Shown piece by piece: positions 36,777-46,048 of a stretch of DNA of 64,000 bases. The notes beneath the pieces were generated by a model. That model did not search any database. It worked only from the letters and a program-made list of their open reading frames with translations, and was not told where the DNA came from. The stretch comes from JADKAV01 sp963733395 (GTDB lineage: Bacteria; Actinomycetota; Actinomycetes; S36-B12; UBA10799): contig CAVTCZ010000012.1 of the NCBI GenBank assembly GCA_963733395.1, positions 1 through 64,000 of the forward strand. The letters run 5' to 3'. The translations under genes were made by a program, and so were the position numbers. The stretch's first letter is position 1; every line of letters begins with the position of its first letter.

Positions 36777-38044
36777 CAGGGAACGGGTGTGAGCTCGGTC
36801 CGTCCGCCCAGGTACGGCTGCAGTGCCGCCGGGATCGCGACCGAGCCGTCGGCCCGCTGGTGGTTCTCCAGCAGGGCCACGATGGTCCGGGTGATGGCCG
36901 TCAGCGTGCCGTTGAGCGTGGCCACCGGCTCCGTGCCCTTCGGCGTCTTCGTCCGGATCCGCAGCCGCCGGGACTGGAACGTCGTGCAGTTGGAGGTCGA
37001 CGTGAGTTCGCGGTAGCGCTGTTGGCTGGGGATCCATGCCTCACAGTCGAACTTGCGCGCCGCGCTCGCTCCGAGATCCCCGGTCGCCACATCGATCACC
37101 TGGAACGGGATCTCGAGGGCCTCCAGGAAGGCGATCTCGTGGCTGAGCAGTCGCTCGTGCTCGGCGAATGCGTCCTCGGGGGCGCAGAAGACGAACATCT
37201 CCACCTTGTCGAACCAGTGCACGCGGAAGATGCCGCGGGTGTCCTTGCCGTGGGAGCCGGCCTCGCGGCGGAAACACGGGGAGAAGCCGGCGTACCGCAG
37301 CGGCAACTCGGGCAGGATCTCCTCGCTGTGGTAGGCGGCCAGCGGCACCTCCGCGGTCCCGACGAGGTACATGTCGTCCTGTTCGAGGTGGTACACGTTC
37401 TCGGCGGCCTGTCCCAGGAACCCGGTGCCGTCCATGGCCTGTGGGCGCACCAGCGCCGGCGGGATCATCGGGATGAAGCCGTTGCGCTGGGCCATCTCCA
37501 TGGCGAGGTTCACCAGCGCCAACTCCAGCAGCGCCCCCTGCCCGGTGAGGTAGTAGAAGCGGGACCCGGAGACCTTGGCGCCGCGCTCGACGTCGATGGC
37601 CGCGAGGAGCTCCCCGATCTCCAGATGGTCGCGGACGGTGATGCCCTCGGCCTCGAAGTCCCGGATCACCCCGCGCTTCTCGATGAGCCGGAAGTCGTCC
37701 TCGCCGCCGACGGGGGCCTGCATGTCCACGATGTTGGACAGTGCGGAGGCGGACTCATGCAGCTCGGTCTCGGTCGTTCGCACCTGGGCCTCGGCCTGCT
37801 TGACCTGCGTTGCGAGGTCCTTGGTGCGGGCCAGCAGCCCCGGCCGGTCCTCCGCGCTGGCGCGGGCGACCTGCCGCCCGAGGTCCTTCTGCTCGGCGCG
37901 GAGGCGTTCGAACGCGGTGAGCGCGGCGCGGTGGGCCTGGTCGGCGGCGAGGGTGGCGTCGACGAGCGCGGGATCCTCGCCGCGGCGGGTCTGGGAGGTG
38001 CGGACGGCTTCCGGATCCGCACGCAGGGTATGCAAGTCGATCAC
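36776..38044 (-). CDS. serS: Seryl-tRNA synthetase
   Basis: Class II aminoacyl-tRNA synthetase charging tRNA-Ser. The 422-residue frame is intact, from GTG 38044. The N-terminal antiparallel coiled coil spans residues about 30-105 (RRGEDPALVDATLAADQAHR through AEAQVRTTETELHES). Motif 2 is FSPCFRREAGSHGKDTRGIFR, and motif 3 is in NGTLTAITRTIVALLENHQ. LVGTAEVPLAAYHSEEIL is the family's conserved serine-binding region. It is the first gene of an operon with the HAD phosphatase, with a 31-base gap from the upstream epimerase gene. Confidence 0.97.
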   Translation of the reverse strand: MIDLHTLRADPEAVRTSQTRRGEDPALVDATLAADQAHRAALTAFERLRAEQKDLGRQVARASAEDRPGLLARTKDLATQVKQAEAQVRTTETELHESASALSNIVDMQAPVGGEDDFRLIEKRGVIRDFEAEGITVRDHLEIGELLAAIDVERGAKVSGSRFYYLTGQGALLELALVNLAMEMAQRNGFIPMIPPALVRPQAMDGTGFLGQAAENVYHLEQDDMYLVGTAEVPLAAYHSEEILPELPLRYAGFSPCFRREAGSHGKDTRGIFRVHWFDKVEMFVFCAPEDAFAEHERLLSHEIAFLEALEIPFQVIDVATGDLGASAARKFDCEAWIPSQQRYRELTSTSNCTTFQSRRLRIRTKTPKGTEPVATLNGTLTAITRTIVALLENHQRADGSVAIPAALQPYLGGRTELTPVP

Positions 38045-38075
38045 GTGTCGAGACTAGCGAGCGGCCGCTGGAAGG

Positions 38076-39047
38076 TCAGGCCCGTCCCGTCTGCTGCAGC
38101 CACTCGTGACTGCGGCGCATGCCTTCCGCCAGCGGCACCTGCACCTCCCAGTCCAGTTGCTGGTGGGCCTTGTCGGTGGGGAACTGCAGGTCCCGCAGGT
38201 ACTGTCGCAGGCGGTCGCGGTCCAGCGGGATGTTCAGCGGCAGGATCTGGGATGCCAGCGCGATGAGCCGTGCCGCGGCCACGGGGATCCGACGCGGCGC
38301 CCGTCCGGCCATCTGCGCGTAGTAGCCGAAGAACTGCGGCCAGCCGATGCTGTGGTCCACGCAGTTGTACGCCTCGCCCGCCGCCTCCGGACGCCAGCCG
38401 CAGCGCACCAGCATGTCCACCACGTCGTCGACGTACACCGGGTAGGCGTGGCCACCGGAGCCGAAGAGCACCGGCGTGCCCTTCTTGACCAGCCGGTACA
38501 TGCCCAGGGTCCACCCGGTGGAGCCGGGTCCGTAGACCATGCCGGGCCGGACCACGGCCAGTTCCACCCCGGCCTGCTCGGCGGCGGAGCGGGCAGCGAT
38601 CTCCCCCAGCGCCTTCGTGCGTCCGTAGGCGTCCTGTTGCGTGGTGTCCAGCGGGGTGTCCTCGGCGATGACGTCGTGGTCGGGAAGTCCGTAGGCGGCC
38701 ACGCTGCTGACCAGCACCACCCGGCGGCAACCCGCCCGTCCGGCGGCCCGGATCAGCTGGTCGACGGCCGTCACGTTGATCGCTTCGGCTTCGGGGAGGC
38801 CTTCGTTGCGCCGCGGTATCCAGGCCGCGACGTGGAACACGACCTCCCGGCCGGCCAACAGCGACTCCAGTCGCTCCACGTCGGCCAGGTCGCACACCTC
38901 GTGGGTCACCCCGGTGGGGGCCGGCGTGCGGAACGTGCGCCCGAGGCCGAGCACGTCGGCACCGTGGCGATCGGCCAGCTCACCCGCCAGGTGGCCGCCG
39001 ATGAAGCCGCTGGCCCCGGTGACCAGCACCCGGGAGCCCTCGAACAT
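38076..39047 (-). CDS. NAD-dependent epimerase/dehydratase family protein
   Basis: Extended short-chain dehydrogenase of 323 residues. The Rossmann fingerprint is VLVTGASGFIGGHLAGELADR, followed by VCDLADVERLESLLAGREVVFHVAAW. The catalytic SSVAAYG and YGRTK (YxxxK) motifs lie at about residues 125 and 150, and RPGMVYGPGSTGW follows. ATG 39047 starts 2 bases after the bpa stop. These enzymes act on nucleotide sugars or 3-beta-hydroxysteroid-like substrates; nothing in the context fixes the choice. Confidence 0.87.
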   Translation of the reverse strand: MFEGSRVLVTGASGFIGGHLAGELADRHGADVLGLGRTFRTPAPTGVTHEVCDLADVERLESLLAGREVVFHVAAWIPRRNEGLPEAEAINVTAVDQLIRAAGRAGCRRVVLVSSVAAYGLPDHDVIAEDTPLDTTQQDAYGRTKALGEIAARSAAEQAGVELAVVRPGMVYGPGSTGWTLGMYRLVKKGTPVLFGSGGHAYPVYVDDVVDMLVRCGWRPEAAGEAYNCVDHSIGWPQFFGYYAQMAGRAPRRIPVAAARLIALASQILPLNIPLDRDRLRQYLRDLQFPTDKAHQQLDWEVQVPLAEGMRRSHEWLQQTGRA

Positions 39048-39049
39048 CC

Positions 39050-39532
39050 TCACAAGTACGGTCCGCCGTGCGGCCCGGGCATCTGGTCGCGCGCCTCTGA
39101 CCCCTCGATCGCCTGCCGCCGCATCTGCTCCAGTTGCGCGCGGGCGGCCATCTGCTGGGCGAACAGGGCGGTCTGGATGCCGTGGAACAGGCCTTCCAGC
39201 CATCCGACCAACTGCGCCTGGGCGATGCGCAACTCCGCCTCGCTGGGCACGCTGTCGTCGGTGAAGGGCAGGCTCAACCGTTCGAGCTCCTCGACGAGTT
39301 CGGGGGCGAGGCCGTCCTCGAGCTCCTTGATGGAGGTGGCGTGGATCTGCTTGAGCCGCTGCCGGGCGGCTTCGTCCAGCGGCGCGCTCTTCACCTCGTC
39401 GAGCAGTTGCTTGATCATGCTGCCGATGCGCATGACCTTGGCCGGCTGCTCGACCAGTTCCGCGACGTTGGCGCTGTCCTCGTCGGGTGCGACCACCACC
39501 ACCTGGGGCTGGTCGTCTGACTGTTCAGTCAC
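39050..39532 (-). CDS. bpa: Bacterial proteasome activator Bpa/PafE (DUF2587)
   Basis: ATP-independent activator that docks on the 20S proteasome and feeds unfolded proteins to it. The 160-residue frame matches the family: an acidic, disordered N-terminus, PAKVMRIGSMIKQLLDEVK, LDEAARQRLKQIHATSIKELEDGLAPELVEELERLSLPF, SEAELRIAQAQLVGWLEGLFHGIQTAL and the C-terminal docking tail, here GGPYL where mycobacterial Bpa ends GQYL. GTG 39532 overlaps the end of the K+ channel gene. Its presence implies that the genome encodes a proteasome. Confidence 0.93.
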   Translation of the reverse strand: MTEQSDDQPQVVVVAPDEDSANVAELVEQPAKVMRIGSMIKQLLDEVKSAPLDEAARQRLKQIHATSIKELEDGLAPELVEELERLSLPFTDDSVPSEAELRIAQAQLVGWLEGLFHGIQTALFAQQMAARAQLEQMRRQAIEGSEARDQMPGPHGGPYL

Positions 39533-40631
39533 CTGAGAACTCCGATTTCCGGGCCTGTTTGTGCTGTCTGATGGTCACAATCCTGTCCCCCTTCTGCAGG
39601 ACGCGCAGGCTGTCGGTGTCGAATCGGTACACCTGGTCGCCGCGCTGCACGGCCAGCAGCATCTCCCCCTTCTTGGCCAACTGGTCCGGGGACATCCCCA
39701 GCTCGGCCCGCCCGACCTCGCGTTCGCGCACCTCCAGGCCCTCCGAGGGGTCCAGCAGGTCCTCCATCAGCTCGCCGGCGATGGGGTGCACCAGTTGCAT
39801 GCCGAGCAGCCGGCCGGCGGCCTCCGCGGTGGTGATCACCTGGTCGGCGCCGGACTGCTTGAGCACGTTCGCGCTGGCCTGCTCGCGCGCCGCCGCGACC
39901 AGTTGGGTGTTGGGCGCGAGCTTGCGCACCGCCAGGGTGACGAGCACCGCCACGTCGTCCCGGTCGACGGCCACGATGACCTTGCCGGCGGTGGGGACGT
40001 CGGCGTGGGTCAGGACCTCCTCCCGGCGGGCGTCGCCCAGGATGCCGGCCACGCCCGGATACAGCCCGGAGTCCGGGTCGGTGGGGTCTTTGCGGGAGGG
40101 CCGGGTGGCGTCCTCCACCGCGGAGGCGTCGTTGGCGATGACGACGATGGTCTCCGGTTCGATCTCGTTGTCCAGCAGCATCCGCACCGCGGAGCGGCCC
40201 TTCACGCCGTATCCGATGACTACCGTGTGATTCTTCAACTTCTTCCTCCAACGGCGTTCGCGGAACTCGTCGCGGGTGCGGGCGGTCAGGACTTCCAGGG
40301 TGGTCCCGACCAGGACGATCAGGAACAGGATGCGCAGCGGTGTGATGAGCAGGATGTTGACCATGCGGGCCTGGTCGGTGGCCGGCGTGATGTCGCCGTA
40401 GCCGGTCGTCGACAGCGAGACGGTGGCGAAGTAGAGGGCGTCGATGAAGTTGACCGGGGTGCCGGTGTTGTCCTGGTACTGGGCGCGCTGGATGTAGACC
40501 AGGAACGTGGTGGCCGCGATGGCGAAGGCTGCGATCGCCACCCGCACGAGCACCGATACCGAAGGGCTCCAACTGACGTTCGGAAGCGAGAGCCTGCCGC
40601 CGAGGCCGGAATCATCCTTGCGCTGGCTCAC
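39525..40631 (-). CDS. Two-TM potassium channel with cytoplasmic RCK/TrkA-N domain
   Basis: K+ channel subunit of 368 residues. The first membrane segment (VAIAAFAIAATTFLVYI), a pore loop with the selectivity signature VSLSTTGYGDITPATD and a second membrane segment (ILFLIVLVGTTLEVL) are followed by a Rossmann-type RCK domain (HTVVIGYGVKGRSAVRMLL) and a TrkA-C-like domain (LLAVQRGDQVYRFD, VLQKGDRIVTI). GTG 40631 is chosen (VSQRKDDSG); the open frame extends further upstream through the accB promoter without coding sense. It overlaps bpa by 8 bases. Confidence 0.92.
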   Translation of the reverse strand: MSQRKDDSGLGGRLSLPNVSWSPSVSVLVRVAIAAFAIAATTFLVYIQRAQYQDNTGTPVNFIDALYFATVSLSTTGYGDITPATDQARMVNILLITPLRILFLIVLVGTTLEVLTARTRDEFRERRWRKKLKNHTVVIGYGVKGRSAVRMLLDNEIEPETIVVIANDASAVEDATRPSRKDPTDPDSGLYPGVAGILGDARREEVLTHADVPTAGKVIVAVDRDDVAVLVTLAVRKLAPNTQLVAAAREQASANVLKQSGADQVITTAEAAGRLLGMQLVHPIAGELMEDLLDPSEGLEVREREVGRAELGMSPDQLAKKGEMLLAVQRGDQVYRFDTDSLRVLQKGDRIVTIRQHKQARKSEFSGD

Positions 40632-40661
40632 GCAGCGCAACCTACCAGCAGCCGGTGGCGC

Positions 40662-40698
40662 TTGACCGCCGGGCGAACTTGACACTAGCGTCAAGTTC
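40662..40698 (+). promoter_or_regulatory. Promoter with TetR-type operator, regulon site 1
   Basis: -35 TTGACC (40662-40667), 18-base spacer, -10 TAGCGT (40686-40691), then 7 bases to ATG 40699. The palindrome GAACTTGAC-ACTAGC-GTCAAGTTC (40675-40698) covers the spacer and -10. The start codon at about +1 implies a leaderless transcript. The same layout recurs at sites 2-4. Confidence 0.88.
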
Positions 40699-42306
40699 AT
40701 GGGCGCACTTCGTTCGATGATCGACACCGGCTCCGAGCAGTTCACCGGCAACCGCGCGGCGATGCTCGAGTCGCTCACCGAGATCCAGCAGCTGCAAGCG
40801 AGGGTGGCCGCCGGTGGCGGCTCGGACGATGCCGAGAAGAACGCCCGCACCATCGCCCGGCACCGCACGCGCGGCAAACTCCTGCCGCGTGAACGCATCG
40901 CCTACCTGCTCGACGCGGGGTCGGCGTTCCTGGAGCTGAGCCCGCTGGCCGGGTGGGGCACGCAGGATCCCCTCGGCGCGGGGCTGGTCACCGGGATCGG
41001 CACCATCAGCGGCACCGAGTGCATGCTCGTGGCCAACGACCCCACCGTGAAGGGTGGCGCGCAGGGCCCGACCGCGGTGCGCAAGGGGCTACGGGCCATG
41101 GACATCGCCCGCGAGAACCGGCTGCCGCTGGTGAGCCTGACGGAGTCCGCCGGTGCGGATCTGCCGCAGCAGGCGGAGATCTTCGTGCCCGGTGGGGCCA
41201 GCTTCAAGAACCTGACGCAGCTGTCCGCGGCCGGCATCCCGACAGTGACGATGGTGTTCGGCTCCTCGACGGCCGGCGGTGCCTACGTGCCGGGCATGAG
41301 CGACTACGTGGTGCTGCAGAAGGAGGCCGCGAAGGTCTACCTCGGGGGCCCGCCGTTGGTGAAGATGGCCATCGACGAGGACGCCGACGAGGAGGAACTC
41401 GGCGGGGCGGAGATGCACGCGCGCATCTCCGGGCTCGGCGACTACCTCGCCCACGACGAGCCGGACGCCCTGCGGATCGGCCGGGAGATCGTGGAGCATC
41501 TGCGGTGGCGCAAGCAGGGACCCGGTCCGGATCGCGCACCGGTGGCGCCGCGCTTCGACCCCGAGGAGCTGCTGGGGATCGCCTCGGCCGACGTGCGGGT
41601 GCCGTTCGACGTGCACGACGTGCTGGCGCGGGTGCTGGACGACAGCGCGTTCGAGGAGTTCAAGCCGCTGTACGGGACCACCCTGGTGACCGGCTGGGGC
41701 CACATCGGCGGCTACCCCGTGGGCATCCTCGGCAACAACGGCATCCTGTTCAGCGAGGAGTCGCACAAGGGCGCGCAGTTCATCCAGATGTGCAACCGGA
41801 TGGATGTGCCGATCATCTTCGTGCAGAACATCACCGGCTTCATGGTCGGCACCCGCTACGAGCAGGGCGGGATCATCAAGGACGGCGCCAAGTTGATCAA
41901 CGCCGTGTCGAACTCGACCGTCCCGCACATCACGCTCATGATCGGGGCCTCGTACGGCGCCGGCAACTACGGGATGAGCGGGCGGGCCTACGACCCGCGG
42001 TTCGTCTTCACCTGGCCGAACCACCGGATCGCGGTCATGGGTCCGAAGCAGCTGGCCGGGGTGTTGACCATCGTGGCCAAGCAGAAGGCCGGTGATGCCT
42101 TCAACGAGGAGGCATTCGCCCCGATCCGGGACGCGTTCGAGAAGCAGGTGGAGGACCAGTCGACCGCGCTGTTCGCCACCGGGCGGCTGTGGGACGACGG
42201 CATCATCGACCCCCGGGACACCCGCACGGTGCTGGGGCTGGCACTCTCGGCGGCCCACTCGGCCCCGGTGGCGGGGACGACCGGGTTCGGCATCTGGCGG
42301 ATGTGA
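40699..42306 (+). CDS. Acyl-CoA carboxylase carboxyltransferase (beta) subunit, methylcrotonyl/geranyl-CoA type
   Basis: Carboxyltransferase half of a biotin-dependent acyl-CoA carboxylase (535 residues, intact). Both crotonase-like halves are seen: RGKLLPRERIAYLLDAGSAF, ANDPTVKGGAQGPTAVRKGLRAMDIA, SAGADLPQQAEIF and FGSSTAGGAYVPGMSDY in the first; GYPVGILGNNGILFSEESHKGAQFIQMCN, FVQNITGFMVGTRYEQGGIIKDGAKLINAV and MSGRAYDPRFVFTWPNHRIAVMG in the second. These segments favour the MCC/GCC (LiuB/AtuC) group over propionyl-CoA carboxylase. It shares its promoter-operator with the alpha subunit gene 6.4 kb away (47107), so the two are expected to form one enzyme although separated by unrelated genes. 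Confidence 0.92.
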   Translation: MGALRSMIDTGSEQFTGNRAAMLESLTEIQQLQARVAAGGGSDDAEKNARTIARHRTRGKLLPRERIAYLLDAGSAFLELSPLAGWGTQDPLGAGLVTGIGTISGTECMLVANDPTVKGGAQGPTAVRKGLRAMDIARENRLPLVSLTESAGADLPQQAEIFVPGGASFKNLTQLSAAGIPTVTMVFGSSTAGGAYVPGMSDYVVLQKEAAKVYLGGPPLVKMAIDEDADEEELGGAEMHARISGLGDYLAHDEPDALRIGREIVEHLRWRKQGPGPDRAPVAPRFDPEELLGIASADVRVPFDVHDVLARVLDDSAFEEFKPLYGTTLVTGWGHIGGYPVGILGNNGILFSEESHKGAQFIQMCNRMDVPIIFVQNITGFMVGTRYEQGGIIKDGAKLINAVSNSTVPHITLMIGASYGAGNYGMSGRAYDPRFVFTWPNHRIAVMGPKQLAGVLTIVAKQKAGDAFNEEAFAPIRDAFEKQVEDQSTALFATGRLWDDGIIDPRDTRTVLGLALSAAHSAPVAGTTGFGIWRM

Positions 42307-42498
42307 GTCGGGCGCTTCGTGGCGCACAGCGTCGCTCGGACCGGACCGTTTCGCGCGCTGTTCGTGAATGTCCACGAGGGTAGAGAAGACACGTGTGGGT
42401 TCACTCACGCGCTGAACGACCTCTAACGCCGCGGTCCGGCTGGTGCGGGTGAGTCGCTCCGAGGTGCACCACCGCTGCCGAACCGGGGGCCCGGCCGC
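42307..42498. other. Convergent intergenic gap
   Basis: About 190 bases between convergent genes. The stretch 42392-42414 (AAGACACGTGTGGGTTCACTCAC) resembles the loop region of the hairpin at 61417-61468, suggesting a related but degenerate intergenic element. No strong perfect hairpin is seen. Confidence 0.4.
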
Positions 42499-43935
42499 CT
42501 ACTCCTCCGGCCAGTCCCCGAGGGTGTCGAGGTACATCTGCCGCACCTGCGCGATCCGTTCGTCGAGGTCGTCGCGGGTCCAGTCCTCGGTGGGCACCGG
42601 CGGCAGCACGGCGACGTCGACCGTTCCCGGGTGGATGATCATGGAGTGCGCGGCCATGATCTCCCCGCAGTTGCGCATCACGATCGGCACCACGGGCACG
42701 GCTGCCTGCATGGCCAGGTGGAACGGCCCCTTCTTGAACGGCAGCAGCCGGGGCGTGGGTGAGCGGGTGCCCTCCGGGGCGATGGCGATGGACCGCCCCT
42801 TCTTCAACGCCTCGACCGCCGGTTCCAGACCCTTGCGGGCGGCGTCGGTGTTGCTCCGGTCGATGTAGGCGACGTCGGCCAGGTAGCCGATCGGTCCGAA
42901 GAACGGGTCCTTCTCCAGTGACTTCTTGGCCACCCCGGTGAAGTCCTTGCGCAGCAGCGCCGCCAGCACGAACACGTCGAGTTGGCTCTGGTGGTTGAAC
43001 AAGAAGACCGCCGGCCGGGCGGCCCAGATGTTCTCCTCACCCACCACGTTCAACCGCACGCCCGCCGCCGCCAGCGCCAGATCGGACCCGGTGCTCGCAG
43101 CGATGTTGGCGCCCAGGGACCGGCTGCGGTTGAGAATGGCCAGGCCGGTGGCCGCCGCAATGCTGCCGGCGAAGACGCCCATGGCCGCGGCGCTGCGACC
43201 GACGTCGAGCAACGACGTCGAGGTGGGCGTCTTCAGCCGCGCCACCGGCCAGCCGCGCTCCTTGGCGACATCCCGCAGTTCCTCGCTGGGGTTCAAGGCG
43301 CACGGGTACCCCACCTGCTCGAGGAACGGCAGGTCCTCCTCGCCGTTGGAGTACCCGAAGGACTCCTCGAGGTCGATCCCGGATTCCTCGGCGTACTCCG
43401 CGACACCGTCGGCCTTGGCCTGGCCCCACCGGATGTCACTGGCGAGGTCGCCGGTGAGCCGGCCGTCCTCGGCGACGTCCATCTCGGTGCAGATGATGTG
43501 GTCGATGCCCAGGTCGTCGGCCGTGGCCTGGATCTGTGGGCGGGTGGCTGAGGACGCGACGACGACGGTGTGCCCCTTGCGCAGGTGGGCGTCGATCAGC
43601 AGGCGGGCATCGGGGTAGATCATGCCGGCGATCTTCTTGCTGAACACGTTGCGTGCCCAACTGTCCATCTCCTCGGCGTCGCGGCCGGCCTGGCCCTGAA
43701 CGCCGACCCGCATCATCTCGGAGACGTCGTGGCCACGGTGTTCGATGTTGAGGCTCTCGGCGACGGTCTTGACGACCTCGCTGACTGAGATCTCGCCGCG
43801 TCGCAGCCGGTACTTGAAGAACGCGGCTGCTGAGTACCCCGCGATCAGCGTGCCGTCGAAGTCGAAGAAGGCGCCGATCTCCGGGCCCTCGCTCGCGTTC
43901 TCGATCTGCTCGATGAGCCACTCGATGTCAGCCAT
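42499..43935 (-). CDS. plsC: HAD-IB phosphatase fused to 1-acylglycerol-3-phosphate acyltransferase (PlsC)
   Basis: Bifunctional protein of 478 residues. The N-terminal HAD domain (residues about 20-225) has GAFFDFDGTLIAGYSA, VVVASSATRPQIQATAD and FGYSNGEEDLPFLEQVGYPCALNP. The C-terminal PlsC domain (residues about 280-460) has the acyltransferase signature VFLFNHQSQLDVF (HxxxxD), YIDRSNTDAARKGL, IAIAPEGTRSPT and VVPIVMRNCG. It acylates lysophosphatidic acid; the role of the HAD part (phosphoserine phosphatase-like) is unproven. The same fusion next to PlsB occurs in mycobacteria (Rv2483c-Rv2482c). It overlaps the plsB stop by 8 bases. Confidence 0.93.
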   Translation of the reverse strand: MADIEWLIEQIENASEGPEIGAFFDFDGTLIAGYSAAAFFKYRLRRGEISVSEVVKTVAESLNIEHRGHDVSEMMRVGVQGQAGRDAEEMDSWARNVFSKKIAGMIYPDARLLIDAHLRKGHTVVVASSATRPQIQATADDLGIDHIICTEMDVAEDGRLTGDLASDIRWGQAKADGVAEYAEESGIDLEESFGYSNGEEDLPFLEQVGYPCALNPSEELRDVAKERGWPVARLKTPTSTSLLDVGRSAAAMGVFAGSIAAATGLAILNRSRSLGANIAASTGSDLALAAAGVRLNVVGEENIWAARPAVFLFNHQSQLDVFVLAALLRKDFTGVAKKSLEKDPFFGPIGYLADVAYIDRSNTDAARKGLEPAVEALKKGRSIAIAPEGTRSPTPRLLPFKKGPFHLAMQAAVPVVPIVMRNCGEIMAAHSMIIHPGTVDVAVLPPVPTEDWTRDDLDERIAQVRQMYLDTLGDWPEE

Positions 43936-45736
43936 CGGACTCTCCCGTCTGTGCGCGCTCGGTGAGGACCGGCTGGCCGAGCTCGGCGGCGATCCGTCGG
44001 AGGTCGTCCACGCGGCGCACGATCAGCCGCAGCTCATCGGCGAACTCCTGGCGTCGCTGGGCGAGCCCGGGCTCGGCGGAGGTGACCAGCCCGTAGTTCT
44101 TGGCGAGCTGGAAGGCGTTCACGAAGTAGTCCTTCGAGATCGACTCCGGGGTGTGCAGGGTCTTCTGCAGCCACCGTTGACGGGCCAGGCTCAGGCTGGT
44201 CGCGACCAGCGCCTTCTGCTCGACCGCAGCATCCCCGGCGGCGGCCAACTCGTCGGCCAGCACGCTGTAGGCCTCGACGAACGGCCCGATCACCCGGTGC
44301 GCCAGCACCAGTTCCAGTTTGTGCGCCTCCTCCAGCACCCGCTCGGGGGTGAAGGAGTTCTGTTCCCAGCCCGGGTACATGTGCGAGGCCTCGTCGGCGA
44401 TCTGGTCGGAGAACTCCCGGGTCGTGGGGAAGAAGAACTCGAACTTCAGCAGATCCTTGAGGCGCCGCGCGTTCTCCCAGACGCCCGTCTGGATGTCGGA
44501 GGCCCCGTCCTCGGCGGCCTGGATCACGGCCAGTTCGGTGATGGCGCGGTTGATGAAGAAGTGGATCACGGTGTTGCGGTAGAAGGCGGCTTCGTGCTGG
44601 TGGTCCAGCGACACGTAGAACACGCGCTCGGTCGGCCCGTCGTACTGGGTGACGACGCCTTCCTGCACCAGGTTGCGCAGCGTGTCCCGCAGCGGTCCGT
44701 GGTCGTCGAGGTTCACCTGCTGGGTCAGGGGCAGGTTGCGCAGCTGGATGTATTTCAGCAGCGGTTGCAGGATCGCCCGGCCCTCCTCGACGGTGATGGC
44801 GCGGTCCCCGTTGTCGAGCAGCGCGAAGGTGAGCATGGCGCTCGGGGTCACGGGGGTGACGGCGTTGATGCGGTTGCAGACCTCGAACGCCACCTTGGGC
44901 ACGGCCAGCCGGGGCCGCGGGTTGCCCTCAGCGTCCTCGGTGAGGGTGATGGCGTCGCTCAGCGACAACGGCTCGCCGAACCGCAGGTGCGCCCGGCCCA
45001 TCCGGCGCGACTGCGAGCGGGCGAACTTGTAGAGCCAGCTGATGGACTCCGCCTTCTTCGTCCCGCCCATCTCCTCGGCGGAGATGGCGCTGACCTCGTG
45101 CTGCTGGTCGTAGATGATCGAGGTCGGCACGATCCGCACGTCACTGTCCGGGTGGTCGGCGAAGGCGTCGACGACGTAGCTGAGGATGCCGTAGCGCGGT
45201 GGGCGCAGCTTGCCGGTGCGGGTGCGGCCGCCTTCGATGTACCACTCGAGGTTGTGTTTGTTCTCCATCAGATGGGACAGGTAGGTCTTGAGCACGGCCC
45301 GGTAGAGGTGGTCGTCGCGGAACTCACGGCGGATGAAGACGATCCCGTTGCGCCGGCCGATCTCCGACATCGGCCACAACGCGAGGTTCGCGCCGCCGAG
45401 GGTGTTGTTGGGCGGGAACCCGTGCTTCTCCATCGCCCACCGCAGCACCAACGGGTCGAGGTAGGAGCGGTGGTTGGGTAGGAAGATCAGCCCGGAGGTC
45501 TTGTTCAGTTCCCGCAGCGCCTCGAGATCCTCGGGCACGTAGTCGACCTTGTAGGCCCGCGACAGCCAACGGGTGAACATGTCCCAGCCGGAGACCGTGA
45601 GTCCGCCGGGCTTGACGGCCATCTCCTTGAGGTCGGCGCTCGCCTCCTCCCGCAGTTTCGGAATGGGGGTGCCGGTCTCCTCGGACAACTGCGCGAGGGT
45701 CCGCACGAAGTCCGGGCTGTCCAGTATGCGTTCCAC
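43928..45736 (-). CDS. plsB: Glycerol-3-phosphate 1-O-acyltransferase (PlsB family)
   Basis: First acyltransferase of phospholipid and triacylglycerol synthesis. The 602-residue frame is intact. Catalytic motifs in order: LIFLPNHRSYLDPLVLRW (HxxxxD), NGIVFIRREFRDDHLYR, LEWYIEGGRTRTGKLRPP and VRIVPTSIIYDQQ. The shorter length than E. coli PlsB and the long C-terminal helical region fit the actinobacterial PlsB2 group. GTG 45736 is used; GGCGAG stands directly before it. It heads the plsB-plsC operon. Confidence 0.94.
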   Translation of the reverse strand: MERILDSPDFVRTLAQLSEETGTPIPKLREEASADLKEMAVKPGGLTVSGWDMFTRWLSRAYKVDYVPEDLEALRELNKTSGLIFLPNHRSYLDPLVLRWAMEKHGFPPNNTLGGANLALWPMSEIGRRNGIVFIRREFRDDHLYRAVLKTYLSHLMENKHNLEWYIEGGRTRTGKLRPPRYGILSYVVDAFADHPDSDVRIVPTSIIYDQQHEVSAISAEEMGGTKKAESISWLYKFARSQSRRMGRAHLRFGEPLSLSDAITLTEDAEGNPRPRLAVPKVAFEVCNRINAVTPVTPSAMLTFALLDNGDRAITVEEGRAILQPLLKYIQLRNLPLTQQVNLDDHGPLRDTLRNLVQEGVVTQYDGPTERVFYVSLDHQHEAAFYRNTVIHFFINRAITELAVIQAAEDGASDIQTGVWENARRLKDLLKFEFFFPTTREFSDQIADEASHMYPGWEQNSFTPERVLEEAHKLELVLAHRVIGPFVEAYSVLADELAAAGDAAVEQKALVATSLSLARQRWLQKTLHTPESISKDYFVNAFQLAKNYGLVTSAEPGLAQRRQEFADELRLIVRRVDDLRRIAAELGQPVLTERAQTGESDG

Positions 45737-45777
45737 CTCGCCGACGCTATCCCCGGTGACGGGGTGGACGCCAGTGG

Positions 45778-45960
45778 TCAGGGGGTCTTGACGAAGATGT
45801 CCTCGTTGAAGGCGTTGCCGTCACCTGGCGCGAGGTTCTGCGCACTCGACATGAAGACCACGCGCGTGCCGTCCGGGGACCACACCCGTGGCGCTGAACT
45901 GAACACGTTGGAGGCGTTGTCGCCTTGGATCCCGTTGGCGTTGGAGGAGACCAACTGCAT
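45778..45960 (-). pseudogene. Fragment of a TolB/PD40-type beta-propeller
   Basis: The last 60 residues of an open frame read as one WD40-like beta-propeller blade plus part of another: LVSSNANGIQGDNASNVFSS, then PRVWSPDGTRVVFMSSAQNL and APGDGNAFNEDIFVKTP, the PD40/TolB repeat style of secreted proteins. Upstream the frame has no sense. It lies between plsB and a TetR gene and is far too short for a propeller, so it is probably the relic of a deleted gene. Confidence 0.55.
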
Positions 45961-46048
45961 CCGCTTCGGTCGGAGTAGGCGTGGGAGGCGCCAGGTACAG
46001 CGATGACGATCACCGTCCTCCGAACGGACCATGGCCGTGCCCAGCGGC

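Noticed and set aside
40632..40898. Longer N-terminus for the K+ channel gene (open frame to 40898)
   Set aside because: The extension would cross the divergent accB promoter and coding region, has no hydrophobic or conserved content, and GTG 40631 gives a normal channel length.
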